64,000 nt of DNA, from NCBI GenBank assembly GCA_003439945.1, contig QVRM01005214.1, positions 62,001 through 126,000 on the forward strand, read 5' to 3'. The notes beneath the pieces were generated by a model. The model worked only from the letters and a program-made list of their open reading frames with translations. It searched no databases and was not told where the DNA came from. Positions within the stretch are counted from its first letter, which is position 1; every line of letters starts with the position of its first letter. The position numbers and the translations under genes were made by a program. Shown here one piece after another: positions 15,166 through 28,757 of the stretch. The DNA comes from Dermanyssus gallinae (lineage: Eukaryota; Arthropoda; Arachnida; Mesostigmata; Dermanyssidae).

Positions 15166-15196
<31 letters not shown>

Positions 15197-18100
15197 TTCA
15201 ACAACGTCGAGGTGGTTGGTGGTAGCCGTTCGGGTAATTAATGAACTACTTCAATTGAGTGGTTGTTGTTGTTATTCGTGGGCATGTTCATTCCGAGCTC
15301 CCCTCGTCTGGCTCGTCGTGGCTGGAACTTTTCTCTCGTGTCGTCGCCATCATGTGTTCGATCATGTTGTTCGAACGTCCCGACGGCCCAGCCGCCCTCA
15401 TCACTGTCATTCGTGGTCATTGATATTGTTGTAGTTCTTGTCGTTGTTGTTGTTGTTGTTCTTGTTATTGTTGTTGTTGTTGTTGTTGTTGCTATTGTTG
15501 TTGTTGCTGTTGTTGCTATTGTTGTTATTGTTGTTGTCCCCGGCGCGGCCAGCCGGCTGGCGTAATCGGCATTTTTAACAACACCACCATCACCACTACC
15601 ACCATCACACGCAGTCACGTCAATGCAGCAGCGTCGTTGTCGAGAACGAAGACGAATTTGCACTTGAACTTGCTGCAGCTGCTCTTTACTCACTCACTCA
15701 CTCACTCGATTCTCTTTACCACGTCGAAACGAAACAGTTCGAATGACTGACTACTCAATCAAACGAGCTCCACCACCTAATTCATCTAACTAATAATCTG
15801 TTGATCTTCTTCGATGTTCGTCGATGAGGAAAGGGAAGAGATGGAGGACGACGATGGATGACAACGGCGAACGACACAGAAGCGACACAGATCACCAAAA
15901 AGACCAAAAGCGGCTTCACGCGGCCCCTACACTGCTACCACCAACATCTATCTACAACATCTCCATCACCAGCACTAGCATCAGCATCGACACATTTCAC
16001 GCCATGACCATAGCGTGCGCCGGGCAACAATGAACGAAGCGACCGGCCGATTCTGTCACTTCGATCACTACCATTTAACTTCAAGTGTGAGCGGGCGGTG
16101 GAGGAGAGTGATGGAGAGTGATGGGTATTCCAGCTTCCAGAAGTGTAATGACGGAAGCCAGTCGAACCCAGGTGGCGAGGAGGAGGAGTAGGAGGAGGGG
16201 TGGTTTGCCCCTTAATCAGGTAGTCCCGGCAGCCTCCGGCAGTTGAACCCGTTAATCAGCCATATTTCCGTTTTGATGATTGAGCTGGTTATATGGTTGG
16301 TTGGTTGGTTGGTTCATTGCCCGCCCGCCTTTGCTCCGGCTGTCACCAGTTGTCAATTAGCAGTCGCGTGACGCTGACGACTACGACAACAACAAGAACA
16401 GCAGCGAGAACTATCACAACGACAACAACAATAACAACGACGACAATGACGACGACAATGCTGGTTATGAAGGGTAGTCACTCATCCTCAAGGAGAACTG
16501 CGGGTTCAAACCACTGTTTGAGAGGCTAACACCATTCGTACAATGAGAGGGTGCTTCTGCTGCAGAGTGTTCTCCCAATCGTACCAAACGAGCAGGAGAA
16601 GATCAACAATACAGTACAACAGTAACAACAACAACAACAAAACGGGTGCCAGTGATATCCAGTACAGTTATCTGTACTGTGAGTGCTGTCGCGGTTGTTG
16701 GTCTTCCTGTTGTTTTCTTAATTCTTCTTCTTATTGTTAATGGTGGTGTTGCTTCTTCTTTTTATTGTTAATGATGCTGTTGTTGCTGTTGTTGTTGTTG
16801 TTGCTATTGCTGCGCGTTCGCTTGCCGACCAGACCAGACCGGCGATTAGACCGGCCAGAGCACGCAACAGACGCAACGGATAGAGGACGGAGGGCGCGCT
16901 GTATTTAGTCGCGTTTCTCGCCGACTACACTACGTCTGGTCTCCATGATTTCTTCCCTCGTTCCTGCCAGCTTGCCTGGTGGGCTGAGATGGTGATCAGA
17001 GGTGGTAATGGTGTTGTCCCGGTCCCTGACCCTGTCTGTGGCGATGCCCCCCGGCACAGCCGCCGGCCATGATTTCTAATCGGAGAGTTGTAGACGACGA
17101 CGACGACGATCAGGAACGGGTAGGTCGCACTTCATCGAAGAAGAAAAAACGACGAGGAAACGCGTGCTTAAACGAACGAACGTGATTGATCGATGAAGTA
17201 CAATAACGTACGTACGAAGATAGATAGATAGATAGATATATAGATAAATAGGCAGCTCGAAGGTAAACAGGCAGATAGGCAGCCAGGTCACTCCCTCACG
17301 TACTCCTTCAATCATTCGGCTAGTATAGATCTAGACGGCTAGTCGTCTTCGAACGCGACAACGACCCGACTTGACGCTGGTGCGTCTTCTCGGATGAAGT
17401 GTCGTCACTCAACGAACTGCAAAATCACCACCACCAGCTTCACCACCAGCTCCACCACCAGCTTCTTCACCACCTTCAACACCAACACCAACACCACCCC
17501 CACACTAGAGCAGCAGAGCAGCAGAGCAGTAGCACCAGAATCCCCACCAGCGGACCAGAGACCTGCCCCCCCTCTCTCTATACGGGCACCGACCGCTGCA
17601 CTACCAGCCGCACCACCACCCGCACCACCACCACCAGCTCAATTTGACAGCAAACAATTCACGCGGCGGGCCCTTCTCAACCTCCTCCGGCTCTGGCGGC
17701 TGCTGCTGCTGCTGCTACTGCTGTTGTTGTTGTTGCTGTCACCGTCGGTCTTACTACGAATTCGGGGCCCAGCAGCAGCAGCGGCAGCGGCAGCGGCAAC
17801 AACAACAACAGCAGCAGCCGCAGATCCATCCTCTCTCTCCTCTCTCTCTCGGAGTCCACTACTCTATCTGTCTGCCTTGCTTTCTGTCTGTCTGTCGGTC
17901 TGTCTATCGGTCTGTCGGTCTCTCTGGCTAACTATTTGACTGGCTAACTATCTGGCTGGCTAACTATTTGACTGGCTGGCTGGTTAACTATCTGACTGAC
18001 TAACTATCTATTGGTTTAGCTATTATATATTGGTTAGCTATTATAGTGACTTCTGCTGCTGCTACTGCTGTGGGTGCAGGCGCACAGAATACGGTGTTGC

Positions 18101-18600
18101 TGTCCCTACTACTGTACTAATGCAATGTTGTTGTGCTGACTCTGCCCGGGTAGACAGAGCGCCGTACTCAGCAGCAGCAGCCGCCGCTGCAGGAGGAGGA
18201 GCAGCAGATAAATATGGAGTTGCGGGTAGAACGCGACGTCGGCGCGGGATGACCGCATCGCTCGCGCTTTGCTCCACTCGAGCGCCGCCAACTAACCAGT
18301 CAGTCAGCCAGGCAGACAGACAGATAGACAGATAGATAGACAGACAGATACATCCAGATAAATAGATGGTTGTTGCTCTCTGCTCAGTTGTTCAGTCATT
18401 GGCTCTCTTCTCAGTCGTCTGCCAGAAGGCTCCTCGTTCGATGGATGGGCGCACGGACGGTCCGACCGCCCGCCCGTCCGTCCGCCCGTCGAGAGGGACG
18501 GCCGCACCGCGAGATGGCGGGAAATTTGAACTGCCACTTGCTGCTATTCGTTATACGTAATCGTGTTATGACTGGTCATTTTGCGTAATCTTGCCAAGCG
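13696..18600. other. Upstream region of liprin-alpha, triplet-repeat rich
   Basis: No exon supported. It contains (GTT/CAA)n at 13700-13760 immediately before the liprin start (likely 5' leader), more CAA/GTT blocks at 15430-15535, 16380-16460, 16620-16640 and 16780-16810, CAG/CTG blocks at 17700-17820, GATA-type tetranucleotides near 17220-17240, (CTGT/GTCT)n near 17880-17920 and GACA/GATA near 18305-18350. Open frames are strings of Leu, Val, Thr or Gln. The liprin promoter and any 5' non-coding exon should lie here, but I see no defined core element. Confidence 0.55.
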
Positions 18601-18835
18601 TATAATATTATTATTTTTATTATTATGGACCGACATAGCCCGCCGGCAAATTTATTTGTCCATGTTGTCTGGTATCACATTATTATTATTTTTATTATGA
18701 TTATTATTATTATTATTATTATTATTATTTCCTATCAATCTCCAAGAATAAATTTGGTTTTATTTCATTTTGAAGTTACAGAATTATTATTATTATTTAT
18801 TTATTTTTTAATTATTATTATTTATTAATATTGTT

Positions 18836-21447
18836 TAAATGTTACAATTGTGAGGTGTGAACGTGTACTCCTTGTCTTCTTCTAACTCCTAAATATTATT
18901 CCATGGAACCGACAATACAGCCGGCGTTTCCTCGGCACACAGCAAGCGACAGCAGTTGCCGTAGAAACTCGCCTTCGCGCCGATTCCCTGTGAGATCTGT
19001 AATCCGTTGGCCCAACTCACTGATGAATCTCTTGGTTCCCTTGCTTACCGGGCCCATTGTTTCCATCGATATTGGCACTACGATATAACTTGTCTCCAGT
19101 TCTTGGTACTTGCGTTTTTTCCCATTATCTGCGCGCTCGGCAACCCATCCCGCTTCTAGTGAACTGTGGCGTATATACGAGGGAGCCACTGTACAGGACA
19201 CTGTAGCATCCCATACCAAGCATCTGCCGTTAGCCCATAGCGGGATTGTTACACCGTCTGGTCTTTTGTCGTCATGAAGTCCTAATCTGGGCTCGAGCGT
19301 GCTTGGTATACCAGCTTTGCGTAAGGCTCTTCTTATAATTGCATTGATTTCAGCGTGTCTAGAAACTCTACCATGGCTTTTGATGCAGCTAAGAGGGTGA
19401 AGTCCATCCTCAGTTACTGTGGTACCACATGCGCGGCAACTGTAGGGGTTGCAAACCGGGGCACCTATTCGAAGAGCTGTTACCATGCGGAATGAGGTGT
19501 TGTCCAGCATGGTACCCAGCTGCGGGGAAGGGAGACACTTTAGAAAGCCTCCACTAAATGTGTCCCGTGCTGCCAGAAAGACAGCTTTTGCCACTGGAGA
19601 TTGGAGGTTGTCTAACAGCTCTCTAGCTGCAGCGCTGCATCTGTAGGAGTCCAATGTATGCTGTGTGGGACGTTCTTGCCAGGGGCCTGGTCCAATTGTT
19701 TGTCTAGCTATTAGCTCTGCAGCGTCTTTGGCTCTTGTGATTCCTTGGCGGATGTCTGGTTCGACCAACGTTTTTGCGAGTTTACCAAATTCCAATAGAG
19801 ACGCGGCATAGCACATGGGAGCCAGCTCCGCCGCTGATCTAATACCAAGTCCTCCTTCGGCAATTGGAAGGGTTGCTCTTTTCCAAGTGTCATCATGCAG
19901 GTCGACGTTTAATACTTCACCTAAAATGCTTCTTGCGGTATCGTCGTAAGCTTGAAGATCTTCGTGGCATTTAATAGCTGGTGAAGTGCGCAGAGTATAG
20001 TTAAGCTTCGGCGAGCCCAAGCTGTATCTCCAGATGCACAGAGCTGCTTGCGAATGCATCGCCGTTAAGCGAGAGCGAATTTGCTTCAGTCCAGTGCACT
20101 TTTCTTTAAGGGTCTTTGAAATCGATCGTAAGCTTATTGGGGCTCCCAGAAGCTCCAGCTCGTCTAAGTCAACGCGCCTAGATTCTGGCAAGACATTTGA
20201 AACCGCCCTAAAAATTTCATCCTGTTCTTGGGCATTACCTCCCAATGTAATGACTTCACACTTAGAGGCATTGAGGCTAAGGCCTCCCTCTTCTGCAAAA
20301 TTCAGTACGTTGATAATATCACCCACAACCAGATCAAGTGGGCCTCCAATCGTTGCGTCATCTAGGTACCAAACGTTAAGAGGGCTCTTCATGCGTGCCA
20401 CTAAACTGGATACCCCGAGGCTGAATAAAGCAGGTCCAAGCGGATCGCCTTGTTGCACTCCACTAGTTGATAATAGTGGTGCTTTTTCATCCCAGGACAG
20501 CAGAGTCGGTTCCTTGTAGCTTTGCCAAGCTAGCGGCAAAAGTTGCGGCACTTTGAGTCTTACCTCATCAAGCACTACATCGCGTCGTATAGTGTTGAAG
20601 GCGTTACGAAAATCCAATTTAACTAGGACCCGTACGGGACCTTCTGCTTCAACAAATGCTCGTACTGCGTGGACTGCCGCTTCTGCACCGCCTTTCACTG
20701 CAACGCCTATCTGACTTGGTGAAATTGCTGTCACAATTGTTGTCCTTGTAATGGCAATGGCTACTTTAGCGACAAGCCTCCTGATTGTAAGGCCGCATGC
20801 TATAGGTCTAATAGAGCCGTCTTTTTTCTTTAGCGCTGTCAGATTGGCCCCGTAGAAGATGGGAATGCAGAAATGTGGCAAATTACCACCCAAGGCTGAA
20901 CTAGCAAGAGAACGAAGTTCTTCCACCAGCCTCCCAGATGACGGTACTGTGCTATCGAGCATATCGAGCAGATGCCGAGGACGTAAACCGTCTAATCCTG
21001 GGCCTGATGCTAGGGAAAAAGACCGGGCGGCGTCAGTAATACATTTTTCTGGTACGAGGCATGCTTGCGCTGGTACTGGTGCTTGAAAATTGTTTAAGCG
21101 CTCTCTGACTGAATACGTAGGACGAGGATGCTTGTCTCTCAATTCCTGCTCTGTGTGGCTGTTGAGTGGCGCGAATGAGTCGGTTGAAAGAAGGCTACGT
21201 GCGGCAGATCTTACATCACCTTCTGCTAATTTGCGCTCTGCTGTAGCGGCTCTGTCACGATCAGTGTACTGTTTTTCTGAGTTTTTGGGGGTGCTGCGTG
21301 ATTGTTCGGCAAGAAGATTTTCTAGTCGTTTCCACTGCGTATCCACGAGATTTTTTCTAATTATTTGACAAAGTGTGGTATCTTTGGCTTTTCGCTCCGG
21401 GATGCGCAACATTAGAGTCGGCAACATTACCAGCCTGACCCAAGACG
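18836..21447 (-). mobile_element. RLE-type (R4/Dong-like) non-LTR retrotransposon, copy 1
   Basis: The element body lies on the minus strand between (TTA/ATT)n tracts on both sides: 18604-18835 (interrupted) at its 3' end and 21450-21484 at its 5' end. The 3' UTR is only about 60 bases and begins right after the stop at 18896. Its last bases (GTTACAATTGTGAGG on the plus strand) recur at the 3' end of copy 2 (25109) and, diverged, at 27873. No upstream N-terminal zinc-finger region is present, so the copy is 5'-truncated. Two-sided TAA microsatellite flanks match the known insertion habit of Dong, an R4-clade element of Bombyx; the clade assignment here is inference. Confidence 0.8.
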
Positions 21448-21448
21448 C

Positions 21449-21486
<38 letters not shown>

Positions 21487-21487
21487 T
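18896..21487 (-). CDS. Reverse transcriptase with restriction-like endonuclease, 863 codons open
   Basis: An uninterrupted retrotransposon frame. Residues 2-13 are Asn encoded by the (AAT)n microsatellite, so the ATG and poly-Asn come from the insertion site, not the element. The RT domain spans roughly 205-420: LKKKDGSIRPIACG (219-232), motif A LDFRNAFN with D292, motif B GVQQGDPLGPALFSLG (343-358), motif C YLDD (374-377) and motif D LSLNASKCEV (403-412). After the thumb region comes a C-X2-C-X9-H-X3-C knuckle (C684, C687, H697, C701), then RPDG (D744) and LVWDATV (D760), the PD...D core of the restriction-like endonuclease used for target-primed reverse transcription. R2/R4-type proteins normally also have an N-terminal zinc finger and often a Myb-like region; these are absent. 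The catalytic residues look intact, but the truncation makes autonomous mobility unlikely. Confidence 0.9.
21450..21484. repeat. (TTA)n junction between copies 1 and 3
   Basis: About 35 bases of TTA repeats separating the 5' truncation of copy 1 from the 3' end of copy 3. On the minus strand it encodes the poly-Asn start of the 863-codon frame. Confidence 0.95.
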
Positions 21488-21848
21488 GGTTTTCCTCTAG
21501 CTATTCTCAGCCCATCGCACCTAATATCGACGCGGCATTTCCTCTGCAAAGTGCCAATAAAAGCAGCTGTCTCAGAAATTCGCCTTCGCGTGCATCCCCG
21601 GTGTTTGCTTGTATTCGATCACTTAAGTCTTTTATAAATGTCCTTTTACTTCTGCTGACCGGGCCCATTGTGTCCATTGTAATCGGCACGAAGTTCTATC
21701 TTGGGCATAACTCTGCGTATTTACGCCACTTTTCTTTTTCTGCGTGTTTGACAACTCATTCCGCCTCGGTGGCGCTGTGGCACAAATAAGAACGGTGCGG
21801 CTGTGCAGGAGACCGTCGCATCCCAAACCAAGCATTTGTCAACTTTCG
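21488..21848 (-). pseudogene. RLE non-LTR element, copy 3 (C-terminal fragment)
   Basis: Minus-strand remnant of the endonuclease-proximal C-terminus: ITMDTMGPVSRSKRTFIKDL and EGEFLRQLLLLALCRGNAAS match ISMETMGPVSKGTKRFISEL and EGEFLRQLLSLAVCRGNAGC of copy 1. Its 5' truncation lies at a short (TTA)n at 21849-21863. A frame shift near 21690-21760 separates the WVAERAD-equivalent region. Confidence 0.85.
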
Positions 21849-21963
21849 TTATTATTATTATTATAGAGCCTAGGCAAGTACACGTTTAGAACCTACAATT
21901 GTAGGAAAACACCGAAAAAAATAATTAATAATAATAATAATAATAAATTGTTATGATTATTAA

Positions 21964-21996
<33 letters not shown>

Positions 21997-22010
21997 CATA
22001 ATTGTTTTTA
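21849..22010. repeat. (TTA/TAA)n tracts
   Basis: (ATT)n at 21849-21863, (AAT)n at 21926-21946 and (ATT)n at 21964-21997, with AT-rich spacers and CTACAATTGTAGG near 21892. Part of the chain of TAA microsatellites that separates the retrotransposon copies. Confidence 0.8.
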
Positions 22011-22035
22011 AAAACGTTTTACTTCTATCATTGAA

Positions 22036-22302
22036 TTGTGTGCTTCAACCAACAAATTACATCATCTACTTCGAAAACATGGCATCGCGTCGGTTGCCCT
22101 TAATATTACCCGTACATTTTACGATATCCCTAAAAACATTCGCGGTGCCGACACTTACGGGAATGACCCAGTGTTTCCAAAGCAATATTTGCATGAAGTG
22201 GTCAATATTGCTTTGGAAACATCTCGTGGTTTATTTGGTGGCTCATTGAAAGCTCGAGATGCTTTTCCGAATCAGCGTGCTCTGCGACCTATCTACACTT
22301 GA
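22036..22302 (+). other. Unidentified 88-codon open frame carrying a perfect hairpin
   Basis: A plus-strand frame without low complexity (pieces: HLLRKHGIASVALNITRTFY, EVVNIALETSRGLFGGSL). It does not match the neighbouring retrotransposon in either direction and resembles no family I know. It may begin upstream, because the annotated first codon is not necessarily the start. Positions 22173-22220 form a perfect inverted repeat (17-base arms, 14-base loop) inside the frame. It could be a retroposed or captured fragment, or chance; no splice sites or promoter identified. Confidence 0.25.
22173..22220. repeat. Perfect 17-bp hairpin
   Basis: GTTTCCAAAGCAATATT and its exact reverse complement flank a 14-base loop. 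Confidence 0.9.
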
Positions 22303-22309
22303 CAATAAG

Positions 22310-25078
22310 GCCGCCATGTATGAGGCAGCTACATCCGAGATCACACCTTTGGACTTGAGTGTAGATGGTATTCCTTCTCTTATGTGCTTGAGTGTAGATG
22401 GTATTCTTCCTCACTATTCTATTGAGCTCCGAGCGTGTTGTGAGCCTGCCGGGACGTATTAGGCAGCTTAAAATGTGTAGACCGTCAGAGTAGACTAGTC
22501 CACCACACGGCACGCAGTAGAATAGCTTGCATATGGGGATACCTCTCCTAATAGCCGATACGATGCGGACGGAGTTAGGATTAGCGTGGTGTCGAGCTAG
22601 CAAGAGGGCTTGAAGTCATTCCCTGCTAAAGGAATACTGAGTCGCTAAAAAACCGCTCATTCTCATATTAATGTGAGACCGTCTATGATATCCCTTGCCG
22701 ACTGCTCACTTTTAGAAGCGCCGACAATGTGTTGGTTCACGTGTTCTTTCAGAGAGCCGGGGTCAAGTTGGCGTCTAATCGTCGCACCTGTCAATATGGT
22801 TATTTTCTTTACTTCTATTTTCTCATTTTCAGAAACAAGTGATTCCGCCGGAGAGCCAAATTAGTTCAATGATGCAGCATAGCGGGCTGTTACAAGGTCC
22901 ATAGCATATCGATATCAGGGCTTTCGAAAGCAATAGGGAGACTTGCTCCAATCCATGAGCTCCCATCCAAACTATTGTTTGACACTTCACCTACAATTAT
23001 CCTAGTAGTCTTGTCGGAAGTAGCAAGATTTTCGGTATATTTAAAAGTCAGGGATGCTCCTAACGTGTAGTGTTAGAAGTGCACCTTGGTGAATCGAGAC
23101 TGACCGTCCATGGATAAAGGGCCGCCTGCAGGTGCATAATTGTGAACGTGGGCGGATTCTTACTGGTTTGGCTCGCAGTTCGGACTCAGTGTGCACATCG
23201 TGTGGCGTGATTACGCCTGAAAACGACAGAGCTCGGGGGGTGCAGAACGAATATCAATCACCCTCTGCTTATTTCATCTCTACTTGACGTACACTATTTT
23301 CATCCCTATTTACGTGACGTATCTTGTCGATTGTGCTCGGTGCAGTCGAATCGACGACATTATGAAGAGTCCTGAGATCTATTTCAGCTACATTTCTCTT
23401 AATGATTTTGGTCAGTGTCACTTCTTGAGCGTTTTGACGAGCTAATGCAAACACTACGGATGGGAGCATCATAAAATGGTTCCAGCCCTTGAGGTCAAGG
23501 AGGCATCTACAAGAAGCATCGGGAAGTGGAGGCGAGTGATGTGGGCTTTCAGTCCTTTAGAGGTTTTTACACGACGAACACACTTCGTGCAGACATATGG
23601 CTGGTCATTTAAACCCTTTATTTAGGTAAAACTGCGATCAGCAGCTCCCGGAAGTGCTGGTTTCGTACAGTACAGATCGCAGTACAACCGTCTACAACAG
23701 CCTCTCATAAGGGCGATGCCAATCTCAGACTCGAGACTGGATAAGACGCCATTGATTATTCGGTTCTCGTCCAACCATGCTGATAGTACGGGTTTTATCT
23801 TCCTCTATAGTCTTAGAATAGCGGTGACAATGTGTGAAGAGTTGTTTGACAATGTTCCGTTCTTGTTTCCTGTCTGTGATTTTGCAGGCGTCTTCTCCGA
23901 TCTCTGTTCTTGTTTCAGCAGCCGGTCTTTTTTGGTGCAAGAAGCGGCGCGAGATTGCAGAGTACCGTCTACTCGCTCATATAGTTCTCCTTGCTCGATA
24001 CCGGCTTAAGTTTTTGTGTGGTTGGTCGGGCGACATCAGCGTAAGGAGTCTGTGTTTCGACTAGCTCAGAGCTGACACTGTGTGGTTGCTTTACCAGCAA
24101 TTGAAGATCTTCTTTCAGAAGACGCGCGGAACCCTTCGCGTAGAGTTTAGTTCGATCGGCTTCTCTAAATATTTTCTTAACTACGCGCTCTCGTTGTCAT
24201 TGGATGCATGGGCACCTCCTCAGTTGGCATAGTCACGATGGCATATACAATAGCATATACTTGTCGTTTAACTGCCTTGGCACCCTTGAAATCTTAGTGC
24301 TTCGGGATATTCTGGGCAGAGGAACAAGAGATACGGCTGAATCTCCATAGGAGTAGGCGTTCGTGGCTTCTGAGTAACTGTAGACGCAGTTCCCTTAGCT
24401 ATTTTTTGCGGCTGTTTTTTACGCCTTGTCCTGCGTTGAAGTTAGAACTTGACTCCATCCCTCGTCGTCTCCAGGACCGTGAGACGTACCGCCAATAGTT
24501 TTAGACGGCTTATCGTCACACTTGCTCTTTCCACCAATCGGGTCATTCCCGTCGCCCTCTCCATCCTCTCGGATCGCCTGACTTCTCGGCGCTGGTGTTC
24601 TCTTGCTGCTGCTGCTGCCGTTTTCCTCAGTAATGTCGTCGACCTGTGGCACTTAGCAGTGTACCTATGATTCTCCTCACCTGCTCGTCTGTCGGCTTTG
24701 CAACCCTTACAGAGGTGATTGACTGCGGCGAATACTTCGTATTTGTCAAAAAAGTAACGGGAGAACCTTGGCGAGGCGTATATGCAAACACCGAGCGGAA
24801 GTAGTTAGTAACCAGGCAGACAGCCGAAGAGAATGCATACCCTAAAGTGGTGCGGGCAGTGTCCTCTACTACATTATCTTCATTGCGGTTCACCCAGTTC
24901 ACCTTTCGAAGACGTCTCCAGTGCGACGATTCTCCAATTCAAACGTATCGTTGCGATCGCTGGGTCTAAAAGAGCCTTGTACTATAGACACTTAACACTG
25001 CAAAGTCAAACACTTTTTGGGCACCTCGATCCGACTAATATGACTCCCTGCAACCACGAGCAGACGATTGTTTATATT
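22310..25078 (-). pseudogene. RLE non-LTR element, copy 4, retaining the N-terminal zinc finger
   Basis: Decayed minus-strand copy. At 22289-22603 it keeps the knuckle region (SVRIVSAIRRGIPICKLFYC, then LVYSDGLHILSC). At 23269-23472 it keeps the segment before RT (MMLPSVVFALARQNAQEVTL, compare MLPTLMLRIPERKAKDTTL in copy 1). Only about 670 bases separate these, against about 1900 in copy 1, so most of RT is deleted. At 23526-23597 a C-X2-C-X12-H-X4-H zinc finger is readable (TKCVRRVKTSKGLKAH core), as in the N-terminus of R2/R4-type proteins. Hydrophilic frames at 24419-24902 may be more N-terminal sequence. The 5' side abuts (TTA)n at 25079. Confidence 0.75.
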
Positions 25079-25095
25079 GTTATTATTATTATTAC
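25079..25095. repeat. (TTA)n junction between copies 2 and 4
   Basis: Short TTATTATTATTATTA tract joining the 3' end of copy 2 to the 5' side of copy 4. Confidence 0.85.
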
Positions 25096-27007
<1,912 letters not shown>

Positions 27008-27009
27008 TT

Positions 27010-27620
27010 TAATAAATAAAGTGCTCGACTTTTATTGATCACTGGTTTAGTCCATAGCACTCACAATGGAGGCTGCGAAAAAACTGTGCTTTGTGCCGAT
27101 TTCCTGTGATGTTTTGAATGCGTTTGGACCAATATTTGAGGAACAAGTTTAAGTCAATTCCTTTACTGATGGGTTCTGGAGTCTTTCTTGGGACTGGTGC
27201 AAAATTTGCCTTTTTGATCGGTTTCCGCTACCCGTCCTGCTTCGACTGGGCTGTGATTTATGTAAGGTTTAGTGATTTACGGCCACCGTGTATGATACCG
27301 TCACGCTAAACATTTGCCATGTGCCCATGCTGGAATAGGCACTTCATCAGGCCCCGGTGCCTCCCCGGTAGTTTCCAAGCCTCTTGGTTGCGGTGTGGAT
27401 GGTATTTAAGCCTTCTTGAAAGCTTTTCAGATCCAACTGTTGAACTCTGCGTGTTTGGGGAACTTACCGAGGCTTTTGGGACATTAAGATGAATAGGCCA
27501 TTATGCTTTCGTAGGGAGTTTGATGAAGACTATAGTACTCAGTGTATTTGTTGGTTCTGCTCGCAGCAATGCGCTAAGTATCACTCGGTGGATTGTCCCG
27601 CACTGCAACTAAGATCCTTG
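27010..27620 (-). pseudogene. RLE non-LTR element, copy 5 (C-terminal remnant)
   Basis: The plus strand CCATAGCACTCACAATGGAGGCTGCG at 27051 corresponds to the stop-proximal CCATGGCGCTTAAAATAGAT of copy 2. GATGGGTTCTGGAGTC, CTGTGATTTATGTAAGG, CAAGCCTCTTGGTTGCGGTG and CTTTTGGGACATTAAGATG follow in the order expected for the endonuclease region. No frame survives. Confidence 0.65.
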
Positions 27621-27849
27621 CACTTATTTTCCCAGTGAAACGGCAGGACAACAATTAATAATGTTTAATAATAACATGAGCCATTTTGTACATCATCAAT
27701 TTGAATGAAATAATTATGATTGATTGATAATTGGCCACTGGAATAAACCTAGAGCTCTTTCCACATAGCTTTCATAGGAATGGCTCGTATACCGGAGCAC
27801 CTATCCTCAGCGCACGATATCATATTATCCATTAATAATAACACTATAT

Positions 27850-27905
27850 AATTATTGCAGTCTGTTTTTTAAGTTTGCAATTGTGTGTTTCGAACGTGTT
27901 GTATC
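27850..27905 (-). repeat. Possible 3' end of a sixth RLE-element copy
   Basis: The plus strand TTTGCAATTGTGTGTTTCGAACGTGT resembles the 3'-UTR block TTACAATTGTGAGGTGTGAACGTGT of copy 1, and TAATAATAA lies just to its left, as in the other junctions. Only the UTR is recognisable. Confidence 0.45.
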
Positions 27906-28024
27906 AATTCCAGCAAACTTAGTGTAGTGTTCATTATCCCTACAAAGGGACGGCAACTGTTACGAGTTGGCCAGTCTCCCGCTAAAACAACACACTTCCT
28001 CTGTTTGCTATTTTTGGGGGGATT

Positions 28025-28160
28025 TTGGAAATGCATGATGCACACACGTCACTAGCAGCCTGCGTGTGGGACTCACAAACTCAATAAATCCGGATCTGGG
28101 CTTCCGGGCTGGGTAATACTTGGCACTTCTTCGAAGCTGTGGCGAAGAGGCGTCTCTGTT
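28025..28160 (+). repeat. Dispersed repeat family D, copy 2
   Basis: Aligns with 2446-2600: GTCACTAGCAGCCTG, then GTGTGGGACT and ACTCAATAAATCCGGAT, then CTTCTTCGAAGCTGTGG. About 75-80% alike by eye. Confidence 0.7.
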
Positions 28161-28723
28161 ATTCTCCTTGATTCAGCTATGTCTCGTATCTTTGTGCATA
28201 TTTATATGCATCCAAATAGCGGACTTATGCCAAAGTATAGACCGATTCCCGGCCCTGACAAGGTCCAAATTTCTTCCACATGAATACCTTGCTTCTTTCA
28301 TTCGCAAGTAGGTCCCGTGGCAGCGTCTTAGCTAGGGGACAAGCGGGCTTCGGTCGAGACCGTCCGGTACGCCCTGCTAAGCCTGATCGCTAGTGCACAT
28401 TGGGCTGACCTTAGTGCTCTTCTATTTTTCCCGATCGTAGTGCCATGTCTACCCAACCGGGCGCTGCAAAAGAACCGATGATTCGACAACTGAAGCTAGT
28501 AGCCTTTGGTTCCGTCCTGATACTCCCCCAATTCCTCATCCCATAATTCGTGCTAGGTTTAAGGCGGTCCCGCCTTCCGTGACATGTTTTACATGTGTCG
28601 CTTCTCTCTACTTGCTTTTCTTTCTCCGCGACATGTTTTACATGCGCCGCTTCTCTCTTCTTGTTTTTCTGTCTCTCAACTGAAAAAGACAAGGGGTTTT
28701 CGGGAAGACTGAATTTAGTAACT

Positions 28724-28757
28724 GGATCTTCAACAAGTAACTACTTGTTGAAGATCC
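28724..28757. repeat. Perfect 16-bp hairpin
   Basis: GGATCTTCAACAAGTA and its exact reverse complement separated by two bases. Confidence 0.95.

Noticed and set aside
17394..17939. 181-codon frame upstream of liprin-alpha
   Set aside because: Thr, Ala, Leu and Pro runs from CAC/CAG/CTG repeats; no conserved segment.
18903..21368. Plus-strand frames of 60-160 codons across 18.9-21.4 kb
   Set aside because: Antisense shadows of the 863-codon retrotransposon frame.
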